Notes: generated by a model from the sequence alone, not told the origin. Shown: positions 17,342 through 27,196, counted from the first letter of the stretch. The stretch is 64,000 bases of DNA from PBB1 sp043738425 (GCA_043738425.1 JAYUGJ010000071.1:1-64000), one strand, 5' to 3'. Program-made: numbers and translations.

Positions 17342-20115
17342 TCAACCTCCGGCGCGGGCACGGCGGCCGACTCGGGAGCTGACACCAGAGTCGACACAGG
17401 AGCCGTCGAGACCGCATCAGCCGACGCTGCCGCCCACTGGTCGCGGCGGCACAAACCACGTGCATCGCAATGCTCGCAGGCGCTGCCTTCACCGAGTGCG
17501 GGCAGCGCCGCACCACCGCGCAAACGCGCCAGATCGCGGCCGATGCCAGCGACCAGCATCTGCGCGCTGCGTTGCACATCGGGATGGCGCACTTCAACGA
17601 TTTGCTTCGGGTCGTCGAGCGACAAATACAACGCATCGAGTGGCCCGATGTCACCGACCGACCGCCCCTGTTCGGCGGCCAGGGCGGCATAAAACGGCAA
17701 CTGCGTGTCTTCAAGCGGCTGATTGACCTTGTCGCGCAAGCCCGCGGTGCTGCCGGTCTTGTAGTCGATCAGCTGGGTCACCGGGCCCGCCGCTCGATCG
17801 CCGGGCAGGCTGTCGATGCGGTCGATCACGCCTTGCATCGCAGTGCCCGCCCACGCTTCGGGGTGCGCGGTCCAGTCGCGTTCACCGTCGAGCCACAGCG
17901 CGCCGCTGCGGTCGCGTTGATGCAGCCATGCCAGGTAGCGCGGTGCGAAGCGCTCGAAGCTTGCCGCGAACGGCAAGAAGTCGGCAGCATCGAAAGCCAG
18001 CTCGATTTGCACCTGCGCCGCAGCGGCGACCAGTGCGTGCGCGTCGCCACGCGCTGCGGCCAACGTGTCGGCAAGCGGTGCATCGGCAAAAGGCGCACGG
18101 CACGCGTGAAAGCGGTGCAGCACCGCATGCAGCCAGGTGCCGTAGTCGCGCTTTTCAATTTCGCCGTCGAGTTCGTCTGCCGCTTGCAGCCGCAACATGC
18201 GCAGCGCGAAAAATCGGTACGGGCACTCGCGCAGCGATTCGCAGGCACTGGCGCTCATGCGCGCCGGAAGCAGGTCGGGGGCCGATGGCAATGGCCGTGC
18301 CACCGGCTGCGGCAACACGACGACGGTGACGCGTTGCTCCGCTGCCGGCGCAGCTGCGGTCAAGCCCGAATGGCGACGCGCCGACATCCAGCGTTCGATC
18401 AGCGGGCTGACCGACAACGGCTCGCCATCGTCATCGGTGCGCCAGAGCAACGTAACCGGCGCGGCCTGCAGCAGGTGTGCAAACGCAACCGTTTCGCGCT
18501 GGCTGCGCGTGGCCATCGTCGGCAAGCCGAGTGCTGCCAGCTCAGCGTCTTTGAGCAGCGGATGCGGCGGCGCGGGCGCGCCCAAATGCCGGTCGTCGGC
18601 ACCCGGCCACACCACGGCCGCAAACGGCCGCAGCAGCGCGCGCGCCGCAGGCATCACGATGACGGCCGGTGCGTCCGGTGCATGCGGAATGAAAGTCGCC
18701 TGTTCCAGCGTGGTGTCGACCCAGCGGCTGGCGTCGGCCAACGTCCAGCTTTCAGCGGAATCGATGGCCGCGCTGGCGTCGTGCAAGTGCAATGCGGCCA
18801 GAACCTGCTGACCCGCTTCGTCAGCGGCCAGCGTGGCTGCCAAGCCGCTGGCATGCAATGCCGCCGACAAGCGCAGCCGCCAGGCCGACCACGGTTGCGC
18901 CCCAGCGCTGCGCAATGGCTCCAACGCGCCTGCGGCATGCGCCCACAACGCCGCAGCGTGTGCCGCTAAACGCTGCGGATTCACCGCCGCCGGCCGCGCC
19001 CAGTGGTGTCGGTGCAGCGCGGCTTCGAGTGCAGCGACGGCGGCATCGTCGTGCCCGGCGGGCCAGCACTTGATGGCATCGAGAACGTTGTCGCATGTGG
19101 CTTGTGGGCTGGCCGCGCGCAGCAGCAATGCGAGGCTGGCCGCCGCCCGCGTGGTCGACAACGTCCAGCCGGTCTCATCGCGCAGTGGCACGGCTGCGCG
19201 GCGCAACAACGCGCTGATGCGCCGTGTCAGCAGCCGATCTTGCGCAATCAACGCGACCGGTGCACCGCGGCTCGCCAGGTCGAAAAGCACCTGCGCCGCC
19301 GCGCGCTGGGCCTCGTCTTCGAAACTGGCGGCGGCGCAGACTTGCACTTCGGCATGCATCGCCATAGTTGCGATCACATCGTCACCAGGCGGGTCGCTGT
19401 CGATCCACAACACGGGTGTTTGGTCGGTGGCGTCGGCGCGATTGGCGGCGCACGGCACGAGGTGGTGCACCAGGCGGTGCACGAGGGCGTCGACCCCACC
19501 CGCCTGCAGCACGATCCACGCCGACGGCCGCAGCGCAAACAGCACATCGGTCGCAGGCGCGGTGCAAGCCATGGCCCATTCGAACGCCATGCGCGCCAGA
19601 TGGCGTTCGGCACCGCCGACTCCAGCCGACGCGCCCAACGCCGCGCGCCCGGCCGCGGCTTGCGCATCGCGCTGCGCAGGCGGCTCACACGCCATAGCCC
19701 TCGCCAGAGCCTGTGCGGTGTCCACCAGTGCGCCGGCGGCTTGCGCAAAAGACCGCGGATCGTCACGCAGCCAACGGGCAAACACCGTCTGGCCGCGCAG
19801 CAGCCGGCGTGCGGTCAACGTGTCCAAGCCGGCGTCGAATCGAATGTCGTCAGCATGTGGCGGCGGTGCGGGCGCCACACGCCGCGTCAAGGTCTGCGTC
19901 GTGTCGACCTGTGGCATCCACCCACCTCGCGCAGCCCACGCTTGCCGCGCCAGTGGCAGATGCTGCGCAAACGGCACCAAAAACACCGCGTCTCGCAACG
20001 CAATGTGGTGCTCGCCGGCCCAATCGGCAGCCAACTCCACGGCTTGCGCCCAGGGGTCGGGTGCGACGCCATCGGTGCGGGCGCTGTTCACATGAAGTTT
20101 CGCCATCACGGCCAT
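17338..20115 (-). CDS. addB: AddB-type nuclease subunit with four-cysteine cluster
   Basis: Partner of AddA in break resection. About 925 residues from the tentative ATG at 20115 (another ATG lies at 20106; a longer open frame reaches into trxA and is rejected). No P-loop is visible near the N terminus, so the helicase-like half is probably inactive. The C-terminal nuclease is intact: SACESLRECPYRFFALRM, LIDYKTGSTAG with the catalytic Asp/Lys, and CEHCDARGLC. The cysteine of ECPYRF plus the C-x2-C-x5-C motif match the Fe-S cluster ligands described for AddB. Overlaps addA by 4 bp; diverges from trxA about 111 bp away. Confidence 0.88.
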   Translation of the reverse strand: MAVMAKLHVNSARTDGVAPDPWAQAVELAADWAGEHHIALRDAVFLVPFAQHLPLARQAWAARGGWMPQVDTTQTLTRRVAPAPPPHADDIRFDAGLDTLTARRLLRGQTVFARWLRDDPRSFAQAAGALVDTAQALARAMACEPPAQRDAQAAAGRAALGASAGVGGAERHLARMAFEWAMACTAPATDVLFALRPSAWIVLQAGGVDALVHRLVHHLVPCAANRADATDQTPVLWIDSDPPGDDVIATMAMHAEVQVCAAASFEDEAQRAAAQVLFDLASRGAPVALIAQDRLLTRRISALLRRAAVPLRDETGWTLSTTRAAASLALLLRAASPQATCDNVLDAIKCWPAGHDDAAVAALEAALHRHHWARPAAVNPQRLAAHAAALWAHAAGALEPLRSAGAQPWSAWRLRLSAALHASGLAATLAADEAGQQVLAALHLHDASAAIDSAESWTLADASRWVDTTLEQATFIPHAPDAPAVIVMPAARALLRPFAAVVWPGADDRHLGAPAPPHPLLKDAELAALGLPTMATRSQRETVAFAHLLQAAPVTLLWRTDDDGEPLSVSPLIERWMSARRHSGLTAAAPAAEQRVTVVVLPQPVARPLPSAPDLLPARMSASACESLRECPYRFFALRMLRLQAADELDGEIEKRDYGTWLHAVLHRFHACRAPFADAPLADTLAAARGDAHALVAAAAQVQIELAFDAADFLPFAASFERFAPRYLAWLHQRDRSGALWLDGERDWTAHPEAWAGTAMQGVIDRIDSLPGDRAAGPVTQLIDYKTGSTAGLRDKVNQPLEDTQLPFYAALAAEQGRSVGDIGPLDALYLSLDDPKQIVEVRHPDVQRSAQMLVAGIGRDLARLRGGAALPALGEGSACEHCDARGLCRRDQWAAASADAVSTAPVSTLVSAPESAAVPAPEVE

Positions 20116-20226
20116 AAAAAAGCTCTGGGTTTTCGACCGTTTTCGCGCACGATCAGACAAATTCGATATGCCAAAATGATTGTGCATTGACGCCCACCGT
20201 GGGCCCGCCCGCAACGAGGACACCCC

Positions 20227-20556
20227 ATGAGCAGCGAATTGATCAAACACACTTCCGACGCGGCTTTCGATGCCGATGTCATTCAATCAACAACGCCGGT
20301 GTTGGTGGACTACTGGGCCGAATGGTGTGGCCCGTGCAAAGCCATCGCGCCGATCCTCGATGACGTATCGAAGGACTACGCGGGCCGCCTGCAGGTCGCC
20401 AAAATGAACGTTGACGAAAACCGTGACGTGCCAGCGAAGTTCGGTATCCGTGGCATCCCCACGCTGATGATTTTCAAAGACGGCAAGTTGGCCGCCACCA
20501 AGGTCGGCGCGCTGACCAAAGCCCAGTTGACAGCCTTCATCGACGGCAACTTATAA
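20227..20556 (+). CDS. trxA: Thioredoxin 1
   Basis: Small cytoplasmic disulfide reductase supplying electrons to ribonucleotide reductase, PAPS reductase and other targets. 109 residues with the WCGPC active site at 33-37, the conserved Asp28 (VLVDYWAEWCGPC) and cis-Pro in GIRGIPTLMIFKDG. The start is preceded by a purine-rich site (AACGAGGAC). Located directly upstream of rho, a common proteobacterial arrangement (trxA-rho). Confidence 0.98.
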   Translation: MSSELIKHTSDAAFDADVIQSTTPVLVDYWAEWCGPCKAIAPILDDVSKDYAGRLQVAKMNVDENRDVPAKFGIRGIPTLMIFKDGKLAATKVGALTKAQLTAFIDGNL

Positions 20557-20815
20557 TTTCTTTCTGCGGTGGAACTCTCCACCGCAATCGTCTAGCAGCG
20601 CGCAGCTCCACAACCGAGCCCCGCAGCCCGACGATTCCGCCGAATGACAGTTCGGCGGCAACCACCCCAACGCACGAGTTTCGCAAGCTTCGGTGGTTCC
20701 GGTTTCGGAATTCAACCTGAATTTGCCCCCGTTCATCAGGCCACCGAGTCAGTCTGCTCGGCAGCCGCCAACCACAGCCGCTGGCTGCAGTTGCCCACCT
20801 TCCCGGTGTACCCGC
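20557..20815 (+). other. trxA-rho intergenic leader
   Basis: 259 bp before the rho start. An imperfect inverted repeat lies just after trxA (GTGGAACTCTCCACC, 20568-20583), without a T-run. E. coli rho is preceded by a long autoregulated leader where Rho attenuates its own mRNA; this leader is of similar length, but whether it acts that way cannot be read from sequence. No separate gene is seen. Confidence 0.45.
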
Positions 20816-22078
20816 ATGTACCTGTCTGAACTGAAAGCACTCCACGTATCGGAACTCATCACGATGGGCGAGGCGCTGGAGATCGAAAACGTCACCCGAC
20901 TGCGCAAGCAGGAACTGATGTTTGCGATCATGAAGAAGCGCGCCAAAGGCGGCGAACAGGTGTTCGGCGACGGTGTGCTGGAAGTGCTGCCGGATGGCTT
21001 CGGCTTTTTGCGCGCGCCGGACGCAAGCTACATGGCGTCGACCGACGACATCTACCTCAGCCCGAGCCAAATTCGCCGCTTCAATCTGCACACCGGTGAC
21101 GATGTCGAAGGCGAGGTGCGGGTGCCGAAAGACGGTGAGCGCTACTTTGCGCTGGTCAAAGTCGACAAGGTCAATGGCCTGACGCCGGAGGAGAGCAAAA
21201 ACAAAATCATGTTCGAAAACTTGACGCCGCTGTTCCCGAAAGAACAGTTCAAGCTCGAACGCGATATCAAAGGCGATGAAAACATCACCGCCCGTATTGT
21301 CGATTTGATCGCACCTATCGGCAAAGGCCAACGTGCGCTGCTGGTGTCCGCGCCGAAAAGCGGCAAGACGGTCATGATGCAGCAGCTCGCCCACGCCATC
21401 GTGGCCAACTACCCCGAGGCGCATCTGATGGTGTTGCTGGTCGACGAGCGGCCTGAAGAAGTGACCGAGATGCAGCGCACCGTGCGTGGCGAAGTCATCA
21501 GCTCCACCTTCGATGAACCCGCAGCGCGCCACGTTCAGGTGGCCGAAATGGTGATCGAACGCGCGAAGCGCCTGGTCGAGTTGAAAAAGGATGTGGTGAT
21601 CCTGCTCGACTCGATCACCCGACTGGCCCGCGCTTACAACAACGTGCTTCCGTCCAGCGGCAAGATTTTGTCCGGTGGTGTCGATGCGAATGCGCTGCAG
21701 CGGCCAAAGCGATTTTTTGGCGCAGCGCGCAACATCGAAGAAGGCGGCTCGCTCACGATCATCGGCACCGCGTTGGTGGACACCGGCAGCAAGATGGACG
21801 AGGTGATTTACGAAGAATTCAAAGGCACCGGCAATTGCGAAATTCACCTCGACCGTCGCATGGCCGAAAAGCGGGTGTACCCATCCATCTTGCTGAACAA
21901 ATCGGGCACCCGCCGCGAGGAGTTGTTGTTAAAGCCTGAGATCCTGCAAAAGACCTGGATCTTGCGCAAGCTGCTGTATCCAATGGACGAGATCGAAGCG
22001 ATGGAGTTCATCCTCGACAAAATGAAGTCGACGAAGACCAACCACGACTTCTTCGACATGATGCGTCGCGGCGGCTGA
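20816..22078 (+). CDS. rho: Transcription termination factor Rho
   Basis: Hexameric RNA-dependent ATPase/translocase that terminates transcription. 420 residues from the ATG giving MYLSELKALHVSELI, matching the normal 419-residue family length; the frame is open further upstream but without homology. N-terminal RNA-binding domain with GFGFLRAP (RNP-1 like) near 60, primary ATPase with the P-loop APKSGKT near 180, LLVDERPEEVTEM, LLDSITRLARAYN, and the Q-loop/R-loop region up to DKMKSTKTNHDFFDMM. No insertions. Confidence 0.98.
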   Translation: MYLSELKALHVSELITMGEALEIENVTRLRKQELMFAIMKKRAKGGEQVFGDGVLEVLPDGFGFLRAPDASYMASTDDIYLSPSQIRRFNLHTGDDVEGEVRVPKDGERYFALVKVDKVNGLTPEESKNKIMFENLTPLFPKEQFKLERDIKGDENITARIVDLIAPIGKGQRALLVSAPKSGKTVMMQQLAHAIVANYPEAHLMVLLVDERPEEVTEMQRTVRGEVISSTFDEPAARHVQVAEMVIERAKRLVELKKDVVILLDSITRLARAYNNVLPSSGKILSGGVDANALQRPKRFFGAARNIEEGGSLTIIGTALVDTGSKMDEVIYEEFKGTGNCEIHLDRRMAEKRVYPSILLNKSGTRREELLLKPEILQKTWILRKLLYPMDEIEAMEFILDKMKSTKTNHDFFDMMRRGG

Positions 22079-22187
22079 ACCGACTACCCACCGCAGCGCC
22101 GCACCTATACTCGGCAACTCATTTTTTCCAGGGCAAGTGCGCTGAGCAGTTCAGCGTGGCTACCCCAACTACTGTGCAAAGGTTTCC

Positions 22188-22442
22188 ATGAAAGACGGCA
22201 TTCACCCCACCTACCGCGACGTATGTTTCGTCGATCTGTCCAACGGTTTCAAGTTTGTGACGCGCTCTTGCGCCACCGCCAAAGAAACCATCAAACTGGA
22301 CGACGGCCGCGAAGTGCCTCTGTTCAAACTGGAAACCACCAGCGAATCGCATCCGTTTTATACCGGCACCCAAAAGAGCATCGACTCATTGGGCGGTCGT
22401 GTTGAGAAGTTCCGCAACAAGTTTGCGCACCTGAAAAAGTAG
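22188..22442 (+). CDS. rpmE2: 50S ribosomal protein L31 type B
   Basis: Large-subunit protein of the L31 family. 84 residues: MKDGIHPTYRDVCFVDLSNG, THPFYTG-like SHPFYTGTQK and GGRVEKFRNKFAHL. The zinc-binding C-x2-C pair of type A L31 is absent (only isolated Cys13 and Cys28), so this is the zinc-independent form, which usually replaces type A under zinc limitation. A TATACT (22107-22112) upstream may be its -10. A strong terminator follows 20 bp after the stop. Confidence 0.95.
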   Translation: MKDGIHPTYRDVCFVDLSNGFKFVTRSCATAKETIKLDDGREVPLFKLETTSESHPFYTGTQKSIDSLGGRVEKFRNKFAHLKK

Positions 22443-22461
22443 TCCAAGGTGTGATCGACCG

Positions 22462-22489
22462 AAAAGGCAGCCTAGGCTGCCTTTTTTTG
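22462..22489 (+). terminator. Intrinsic terminator after rpmE2
   Basis: Palindrome AAAAGGCAGCCTAGGCTGCC followed by seven T, 20 bp after the rpmE2 stop. It is nearly symmetric, but only a plus-strand gene ends here. It also shows that the next gene must start downstream of it. Confidence 0.88.
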
Positions 22490-22522
22490 GTCTCATTCGG
22501 CACCGCATCGAGCACCACACCG

Positions 22523-24238
22523 ATGTCGACACCCGCCGCGCTTTCGACGTTTGCAATGAACTCACCGAACCCCGCCCTTGTTTCGCAACGCGCAGTGCAA
22601 CGCCTGCCGCGTTGGGCGCTGCTGTTGTTTTGTGCGGCCTATGTGCTGCCCGGCGTATTTGGACGTGACCCGTGGCGCAACGCCGATGTCACTGCGTTCG
22701 GCTTCATGGTCAGCATGGCCGAGGGGCGTTCATCATGGTGGCTGCCAACCGTGGGCGGCTTGGCCGTCGATCCCTCGCCACTGCCGTTTTGGCTGGGTGC
22801 GGCGTGCATCCGCTTGTTGGGTGGCTGGGTTGACCCCGCACTGGCCGCGCGGCTGCCATTCGCGATGTTGCTGGTGCTGGTACTGGTGCTGACGTGGAAC
22901 GCGGCCTATCAACTTGCGCGCACCGAAGCCGCGCAACCGCTGCCGTTTGCGTTTGGCGGCGAGGCCAACCCGACCGATTACGCCCGCGCCATCGCCGACG
23001 GTGCTTTACTGGCGCTGATCGCCACGCTGGGGCTGCTGCAGCTGGGACACGAGACCACGCCCGAGCTAGGTCAACTCACCTGCGTGGCGCTGTTCATCTA
23101 TGCGCTGTCGGTCAGTCCATTCAAAGCTGCGCGCTCCAAAGTCGCGGTGCTGATCGCATTGCCCGCGCTTGCGGCCAGCGGCGCACCCAGTATTGCGCTG
23201 GCCTTGGGAATCGCCGGTGTCGTGGCCTGCGCGCGATCAGACTATCTGCCGGTGCGCCACTTCGCGCGCTGGGTGGCTGCCGCCGCCGCATTAACCGCGG
23301 CGATGGCCACGCTGTGGGGACTGTGGACTTGGCAAGTCGGCAGTTACCGAACACTCGAACAGCTGCTGACCGTGCCGCGCCAGTGGCTGTGGTTTTTGTG
23401 GCCCGTTTGGCCGATGGCGGTATGGACCGTGTGGCAGTGGCGTCGCCAGGTGCTGCACCGCCACATCAGCGTGCCACTCAGTTGCGCGGCGGTCACCAGC
23501 ATCGCCAGCGTGGTGGCCGGCGGGCAAGACCGGGTGTTGATGTTGTCTCTGCCGGCCTGGGCGTTGCTGGCGGCGTTCGCGCTGCCCACCCTGAAACGCA
23601 GCACCGCAGCCGCAGTCGATTGGTTTTCGGTGTTCTTTTTCAGCGTGTTTGCGATCGCGATGTGGGTGGTTTACAGCTCGCTGCAAACCGGAGTGCCGGT
23701 GCGCCCGGCACTCAACGTGGTGAAGCTGGCCCCAGGTTTCGTTACCCAGTTTTCACCGCTGGCGCTGGCGTTGGCGATCGCGGCCAGCTTGGCTTGGGTG
23801 TGGTTGGTGAGGTGGCGCACGCGGCGCAACCAGCATGCGTTGTGGAAAAGTTTGGTGTTGCCTGCGAGCGGCGTGGCGCTGTGTTGGCTGCTGCTGATGA
23901 CGCTGCTGCTGCCGGTGCTGGACTACGCGCGCAGCTTTCGTCCACTGGTCAATCGGGTCGCGTTGCATGTGCCGACCGGGGCGTGCATTGCCACACCGCG
24001 AGTGCAACGCGGGTTGCAGGCGGCGCTCGAATACTTCGGCAGTTTCCGTGTCGATGGCAGTGGCACCGCGGTCACCACGAACTGCACCTACCTGCTACAA
24101 ATTGAACCCCGCGCAGGCAAGCGCGTCGCCCCCGCAGGCTGGGTCCAGGTGGCCCGCGAATCACGGCCCACCGACCGAGGCGAATGGGCAGTCATTTATC
24201 GGCGGCTACCCGGCAAAGGCAAACCACCCCCTCGTTAG
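22523..24238 (+). CDS. Membrane glycosyltransferase, GT39/ArnT-like
   Basis: About 571 residues with roughly ten to twelve hydrophobic segments. The N-terminal FGRDPWRNADVTAFG region resembles the first periplasmic loop of GT-C enzymes such as ArnT/PMT (an acidic residue after the first membrane helix), followed by DPSPLPFWLGAACIRLLGG. Members transfer sugars from polyprenyl-phosphate donors to lipid A or proteins; the acceptor here is unknown. ATGs at 22523 and 22556 are both possible; the upstream ORF extension overlaps a terminator and is rejected. The C terminus (about 480-571) is a soluble domain. It ends close to the convergent phoR. Confidence 0.65.
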   Translation: MSTPAALSTFAMNSPNPALVSQRAVQRLPRWALLLFCAAYVLPGVFGRDPWRNADVTAFGFMVSMAEGRSSWWLPTVGGLAVDPSPLPFWLGAACIRLLGGWVDPALAARLPFAMLLVLVLVLTWNAAYQLARTEAAQPLPFAFGGEANPTDYARAIADGALLALIATLGLLQLGHETTPELGQLTCVALFIYALSVSPFKAARSKVAVLIALPALAASGAPSIALALGIAGVVACARSDYLPVRHFARWVAAAAALTAAMATLWGLWTWQVGSYRTLEQLLTVPRQWLWFLWPVWPMAVWTVWQWRRQVLHRHISVPLSCAAVTSIASVVAGGQDRVLMLSLPAWALLAAFALPTLKRSTAAAVDWFSVFFFSVFAIAMWVVYSSLQTGVPVRPALNVVKLAPGFVTQFSPLALALAIAASLAWVWLVRWRTRRNQHALWKSLVLPASGVALCWLLLMTLLLPVLDYARSFRPLVNRVALHVPTGACIATPRVQRGLQAALEYFGSFRVDGSGTAVTTNCTYLLQIEPRAGKRVAPAGWVQVARESRPTDRGEWAVIYRRLPGKGKPPPR

Positions 24239-24272
24239 GGCGACGCTGAAGAAGCCACCGCGCGCACCACGT

Positions 24273-25685
24273 TCAGGCCACGGCAGGCAACGCCACGGTT
24301 GTCGGGTTGGTCGCTGCCGCAGCAGGCTGCGCATCGGCATGGCCCGCATCGCCCGCTGCCCACACTACCCGCACCCGTGGCGCCGGAAACAACAAGGTGA
24401 ACACCGAACCTTTGCCTGGCTCGCTGCGAATTTCCAGCTCACCACCGTGCCGCTGCACGACGTGTTTGACGATGGACAAGCCCAGGCCGGTGCCCCCGGT
24501 GTCACGCGAACGACTGCCATCGACGCGATAAAAGCGCTCGGTCAATCGCGGCAAATGCTCCTTCGACACGCCAATGCCGGTGTCGCGTACCTCCAGCTCA
24601 CCGACCCCGTCACTGCGAGTCGACCACCGCACCCGCACTTCACCACCAGGCGCGGTGTAGCGCACCGCGTTGTTCACCAGGTTGGCGATGGCGCTGTGCA
24701 GCTCCGTCTCGGATCCGGCAATTTGCGCATCGCCGGCGCTTGCCATGAAAGGCTCGCCAAACACCAACGTGTGCCTGCCCGCAGACAGCGCCTCGGCCGA
24801 CGCACGTACCTGCGTCAACAACTGCTGCACCGAAACCCAGCGGTCTGAGGTTGGCCGTGGGCTGCCTTCCAACTGCGCCAACGTCAGCAAATCGCCGACC
24901 AGCAGCTGCATCCGCTGCGCCTGCAGTGCCATCAGTTCGATCACGCGTTTGCGTTCGACTTCGCTTAACTGCAAGCTGGACATGGTTTCGATAAAGCCCG
25001 ACAACACCGTCAGCGGCGTGCGAATTTCGTGCGACACGTTGGCCACGAAGCCGCGCCGCATGCTGTCGCTGCGTTCGCGTTCGGTAATGTCTTGCGACAG
25101 CACCAATTTCATGCCGTCTCCGTAGGGGCGAATCAACACCGACACCGTGCCGCGCGAACCTGGCCCGGGAAAGCTCACGGCCTCGGCAAAAACGCCGTCT
25201 TGCAAATACGCCACGAAACCCGGGTCGCGCACCAGGTTGGTTATCGGCTGCAACCGATCGCGCTGCGGGTTGATGCCGAAGTGGTCTGCCACTACCGAAT
25301 TGCACCAAACGATTTGGTCATTGCCATCGAGCAGCATCACGCCGTTCGGCGACGCCTCGATCGCCGATAAAAACTCATCCAGGCGGGTCTTTTCGACGCT
25401 TACTTCGCGCCGCAGCGTGCGCACCGAACGCTCGACGCGGTAGCCGACTTCGCCCCAAAAACCAGTATCGCGCGGTGCAGCATCGGCATGGTCTGAATAC
25501 AACCAGCGGACAAACCGCCGCGCCCGCAAGGCGTCGACCAGTGCATAAATCGATGCGCCGACGACGCTGCCCACCAGCGCGCCGAACACCGGCAGGTGCG
25601 CCACGCCGCCGATCAACCAACCGAGCGCGCCGACCAGCAACACGCTCAGAGCCGCTGCCGCCATGCGCGGAAAAATAATGTCCAT
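24273..25685 (-). CDS. phoR: Phosphate regulon sensor histidine kinase PhoR
   Basis: Inner-membrane kinase that phosphorylates PhoB under phosphate limitation. 470 residues from the ATG at 25685: two membrane helices (about 10-28 and 32-50), a charged linker, a PAS domain (about 100-200, DEFLSAIEASPNGVMLLD), HisKA with His219 in FVANVSHEIRTPL, and the HATPase boxes N (NLVNNAVRY), G1 (DTGIGV) and G2 (GTGLGLSIVK). A 30-residue Ala-rich tail follows. Last gene of the pst-pho cluster, 17 bp after phoB. Confidence 0.96.
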   Translation of the reverse strand: MDIIFPRMAAAALSVLLVGALGWLIGGVAHLPVFGALVGSVVGASIYALVDALRARRFVRWLYSDHADAAPRDTGFWGEVGYRVERSVRTLRREVSVEKTRLDEFLSAIEASPNGVMLLDGNDQIVWCNSVVADHFGINPQRDRLQPITNLVRDPGFVAYLQDGVFAEAVSFPGPGSRGTVSVLIRPYGDGMKLVLSQDITERERSDSMRRGFVANVSHEIRTPLTVLSGFIETMSSLQLSEVERKRVIELMALQAQRMQLLVGDLLTLAQLEGSPRPTSDRWVSVQQLLTQVRASAEALSAGRHTLVFGEPFMASAGDAQIAGSETELHSAIANLVNNAVRYTAPGGEVRVRWSTRSDGVGELEVRDTGIGVSKEHLPRLTERFYRVDGSRSRDTGGTGLGLSIVKHVVQRHGGELEIRSEPGKGSVFTLLFPAPRVRVVWAAGDAGHADAQPAAAATNPTTVALPAVA

Positions 25686-25702
25686 CGCGCGGCGGGCTGG
25701 GC

Positions 25703-26404
25703 TTACGCCGAAAGCACCTGGCTGGTTTGCGTCAACCGATAGCCCGCGCCGCGCACGGTTTCGATCATGCGGGCGCAGCCCACCGGGTCCAGCGCCTCGC
25801 GCAAGCGCTTGACATGCACGTCGACCGTGCGTTCCTCGATGAACACATGATCGCCCCACACCCGATCGAGCAATTGCGCGCGGCTGTGCACGCGCTCCGG
25901 GTGCGTCATGAAAAAGTGCAGCAGACGAAACTCAGTCGGGCCGACCCGTACTTCGCGGTCGTCGCGTGACACCCGGCGCGTTGCCGGGTCCAGCTTCAAA
26001 CCCGCCACATCGACCAGCGTATCCAGCGCTTCAGGTGCCTTGCGGCGCAGCACCGCGCGAATGCGGGCGAGCAATTCATTGGTCGAGAACGGCTTGGTCA
26101 GGTAGTCATCGGCGCCCGCATCCAGGCCCGAAATCATGTCGCCCTCCTCCGCGCGGGCCGTCAGCATGATGATCGGCAAATCGCGCGTTCGCGTGTGCCC
26201 GCGCCACCGTTTGGCCAGTGCCAGGCCCGACTGTCCGGGCAGCATCCAGTCGAGCACCACCAGGTCAGGCAGTACGCCATCGACCTCGACCTGCGCCTGA
26301 TCGGCAGTGGCCGCAATCGTGACTTCGTAGCCCGCATGCCGCAGATTGATGGATATGAGTTCGGCGATTGCGGACTCGTCTTCGACGACCAAAACACGGC
26401 TCAT
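25703..26404 (-). CDS. phoB: Phosphate regulon response regulator PhoB
   Basis: OmpR-type transcription factor that binds Pho boxes. 233 residues: receiver with Asp9, phospho-acceptor Asp52 in VVLDWMLPG and a Lys in YLTKPFS, then a winged-helix DNA-binding domain (about 130-228) with VGPTEFRLLHFFMTHPERV and RTVDVHVKRLREAL. It lies between phoU and phoR and probably controls this very cluster through the Pho box upstream of pstS. Confidence 0.97.
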   Translation of the reverse strand: MSRVLVVEDESAIAELISINLRHAGYEVTIAATADQAQVEVDGVLPDLVVLDWMLPGQSGLALAKRWRGHTRTRDLPIIMLTARAEEGDMISGLDAGADDYLTKPFSTNELLARIRAVLRRKAPEALDTLVDVAGLKLDPATRRVSRDDREVRVGPTEFRLLHFFMTHPERVHSRAQLLDRVWGDHVFIEERTVDVHVKRLREALDPVGCARMIETVRGAGYRLTQTSQVLSA

Positions 26405-26437
26405 ATGGCGGCCTCTGCGGGAGTGTGAAAAACGGCT

Positions 26438-27145
26438 TCAGCGAATGATGGTTTCAACTTCTTCTACCGAGTTGTGTCGCACGTCGGTGCCTTTGACGAT
26501 GTAGATGATTTGCTCGGCAATGTTCTTCGCGTGGTCGCCCACCCGTTCAATCGCCTTCGCGACAAACACCAGATCGATGCTCGAAGAAATGGTGCGCGGG
26601 TCTTCCATCATGAAGGTGATCAACTTGCGCATCAGGCCTTCGAACTCTTGGTCGATCTGGTCGTCTTGCTTCAACACTTCGAGCGCACGCTCGACGTCGA
26701 GCCGCGCAAACGCGTCCAGGGCTTTGCGCAACTGCGCGACCGCCAGCTCTGATTCGAACTTCAGGTCCTTCACCGGCAGCCGCAGCCGACTCGACACGCC
26801 GGTGTTGATCAAGCGCTGCACGGTGCGCGCCACGCGCGCCGCTTCGTCGCCCACCCGCTCCAGGTTGGCAATGCTTTTGCTGATGGCAATCAACAAGCGC
26901 AGATCGCGCGCGGTGGGCTGACGCCGAGCGATGATGCTCGACAAGTCACGGTCAATTTCGATTTCCATCGTATTGACGGTTTCTTCGAGCACCAGCACCT
27001 GCGACGCAGTCTCGGCGCTGAAATTCGTCAGCGCATAGACCGCCTGCGCGACCTGCGACTCCACCAAACCACCCATCTCCAAAACACGTGTCGAGATGCC
27101 GCTGAGTTCGGTATCAAACTGGGTAGAAATGTGTTTGTCAGTCAT
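26438..27145 (-). CDS. phoU: Phosphate transport system regulator PhoU
   Basis: Helical metal-binding protein that links Pst transporter activity to PhoR, keeping the Pho regulon off in high phosphate. 235 residues, two repeats of the three-helix PhoU domain (about 20-105 and 125-210) with the conserved E/D-x3-D patches (DRDLSSIIARRQPTARDLR; VAKAIERVGDHAKNIAEQ). Follows pstB by 51 bp. Confidence 0.97.
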   Translation of the reverse strand: MTDKHISTQFDTELSGISTRVLEMGGLVESQVAQAVYALTNFSAETASQVLVLEETVNTMEIEIDRDLSSIIARRQPTARDLRLLIAISKSIANLERVGDEAARVARTVQRLINTGVSSRLRLPVKDLKFESELAVAQLRKALDAFARLDVERALEVLKQDDQIDQEFEGLMRKLITFMMEDPRTISSSIDLVFVAKAIERVGDHAKNIAEQIIYIVKGTDVRHNSVEEVETIIR

Positions 27146-27196
27146 GGCGGGTTCCTCTGGTGATCTTTGGCATGCAGCGCAACTTCGCAGCGCGCA

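Noticed and set aside
20116..20286. Extended start of addB reaching into trxA
   Set aside because: It would overlap the trxA coding region on the other strand and adds no conserved sequence.
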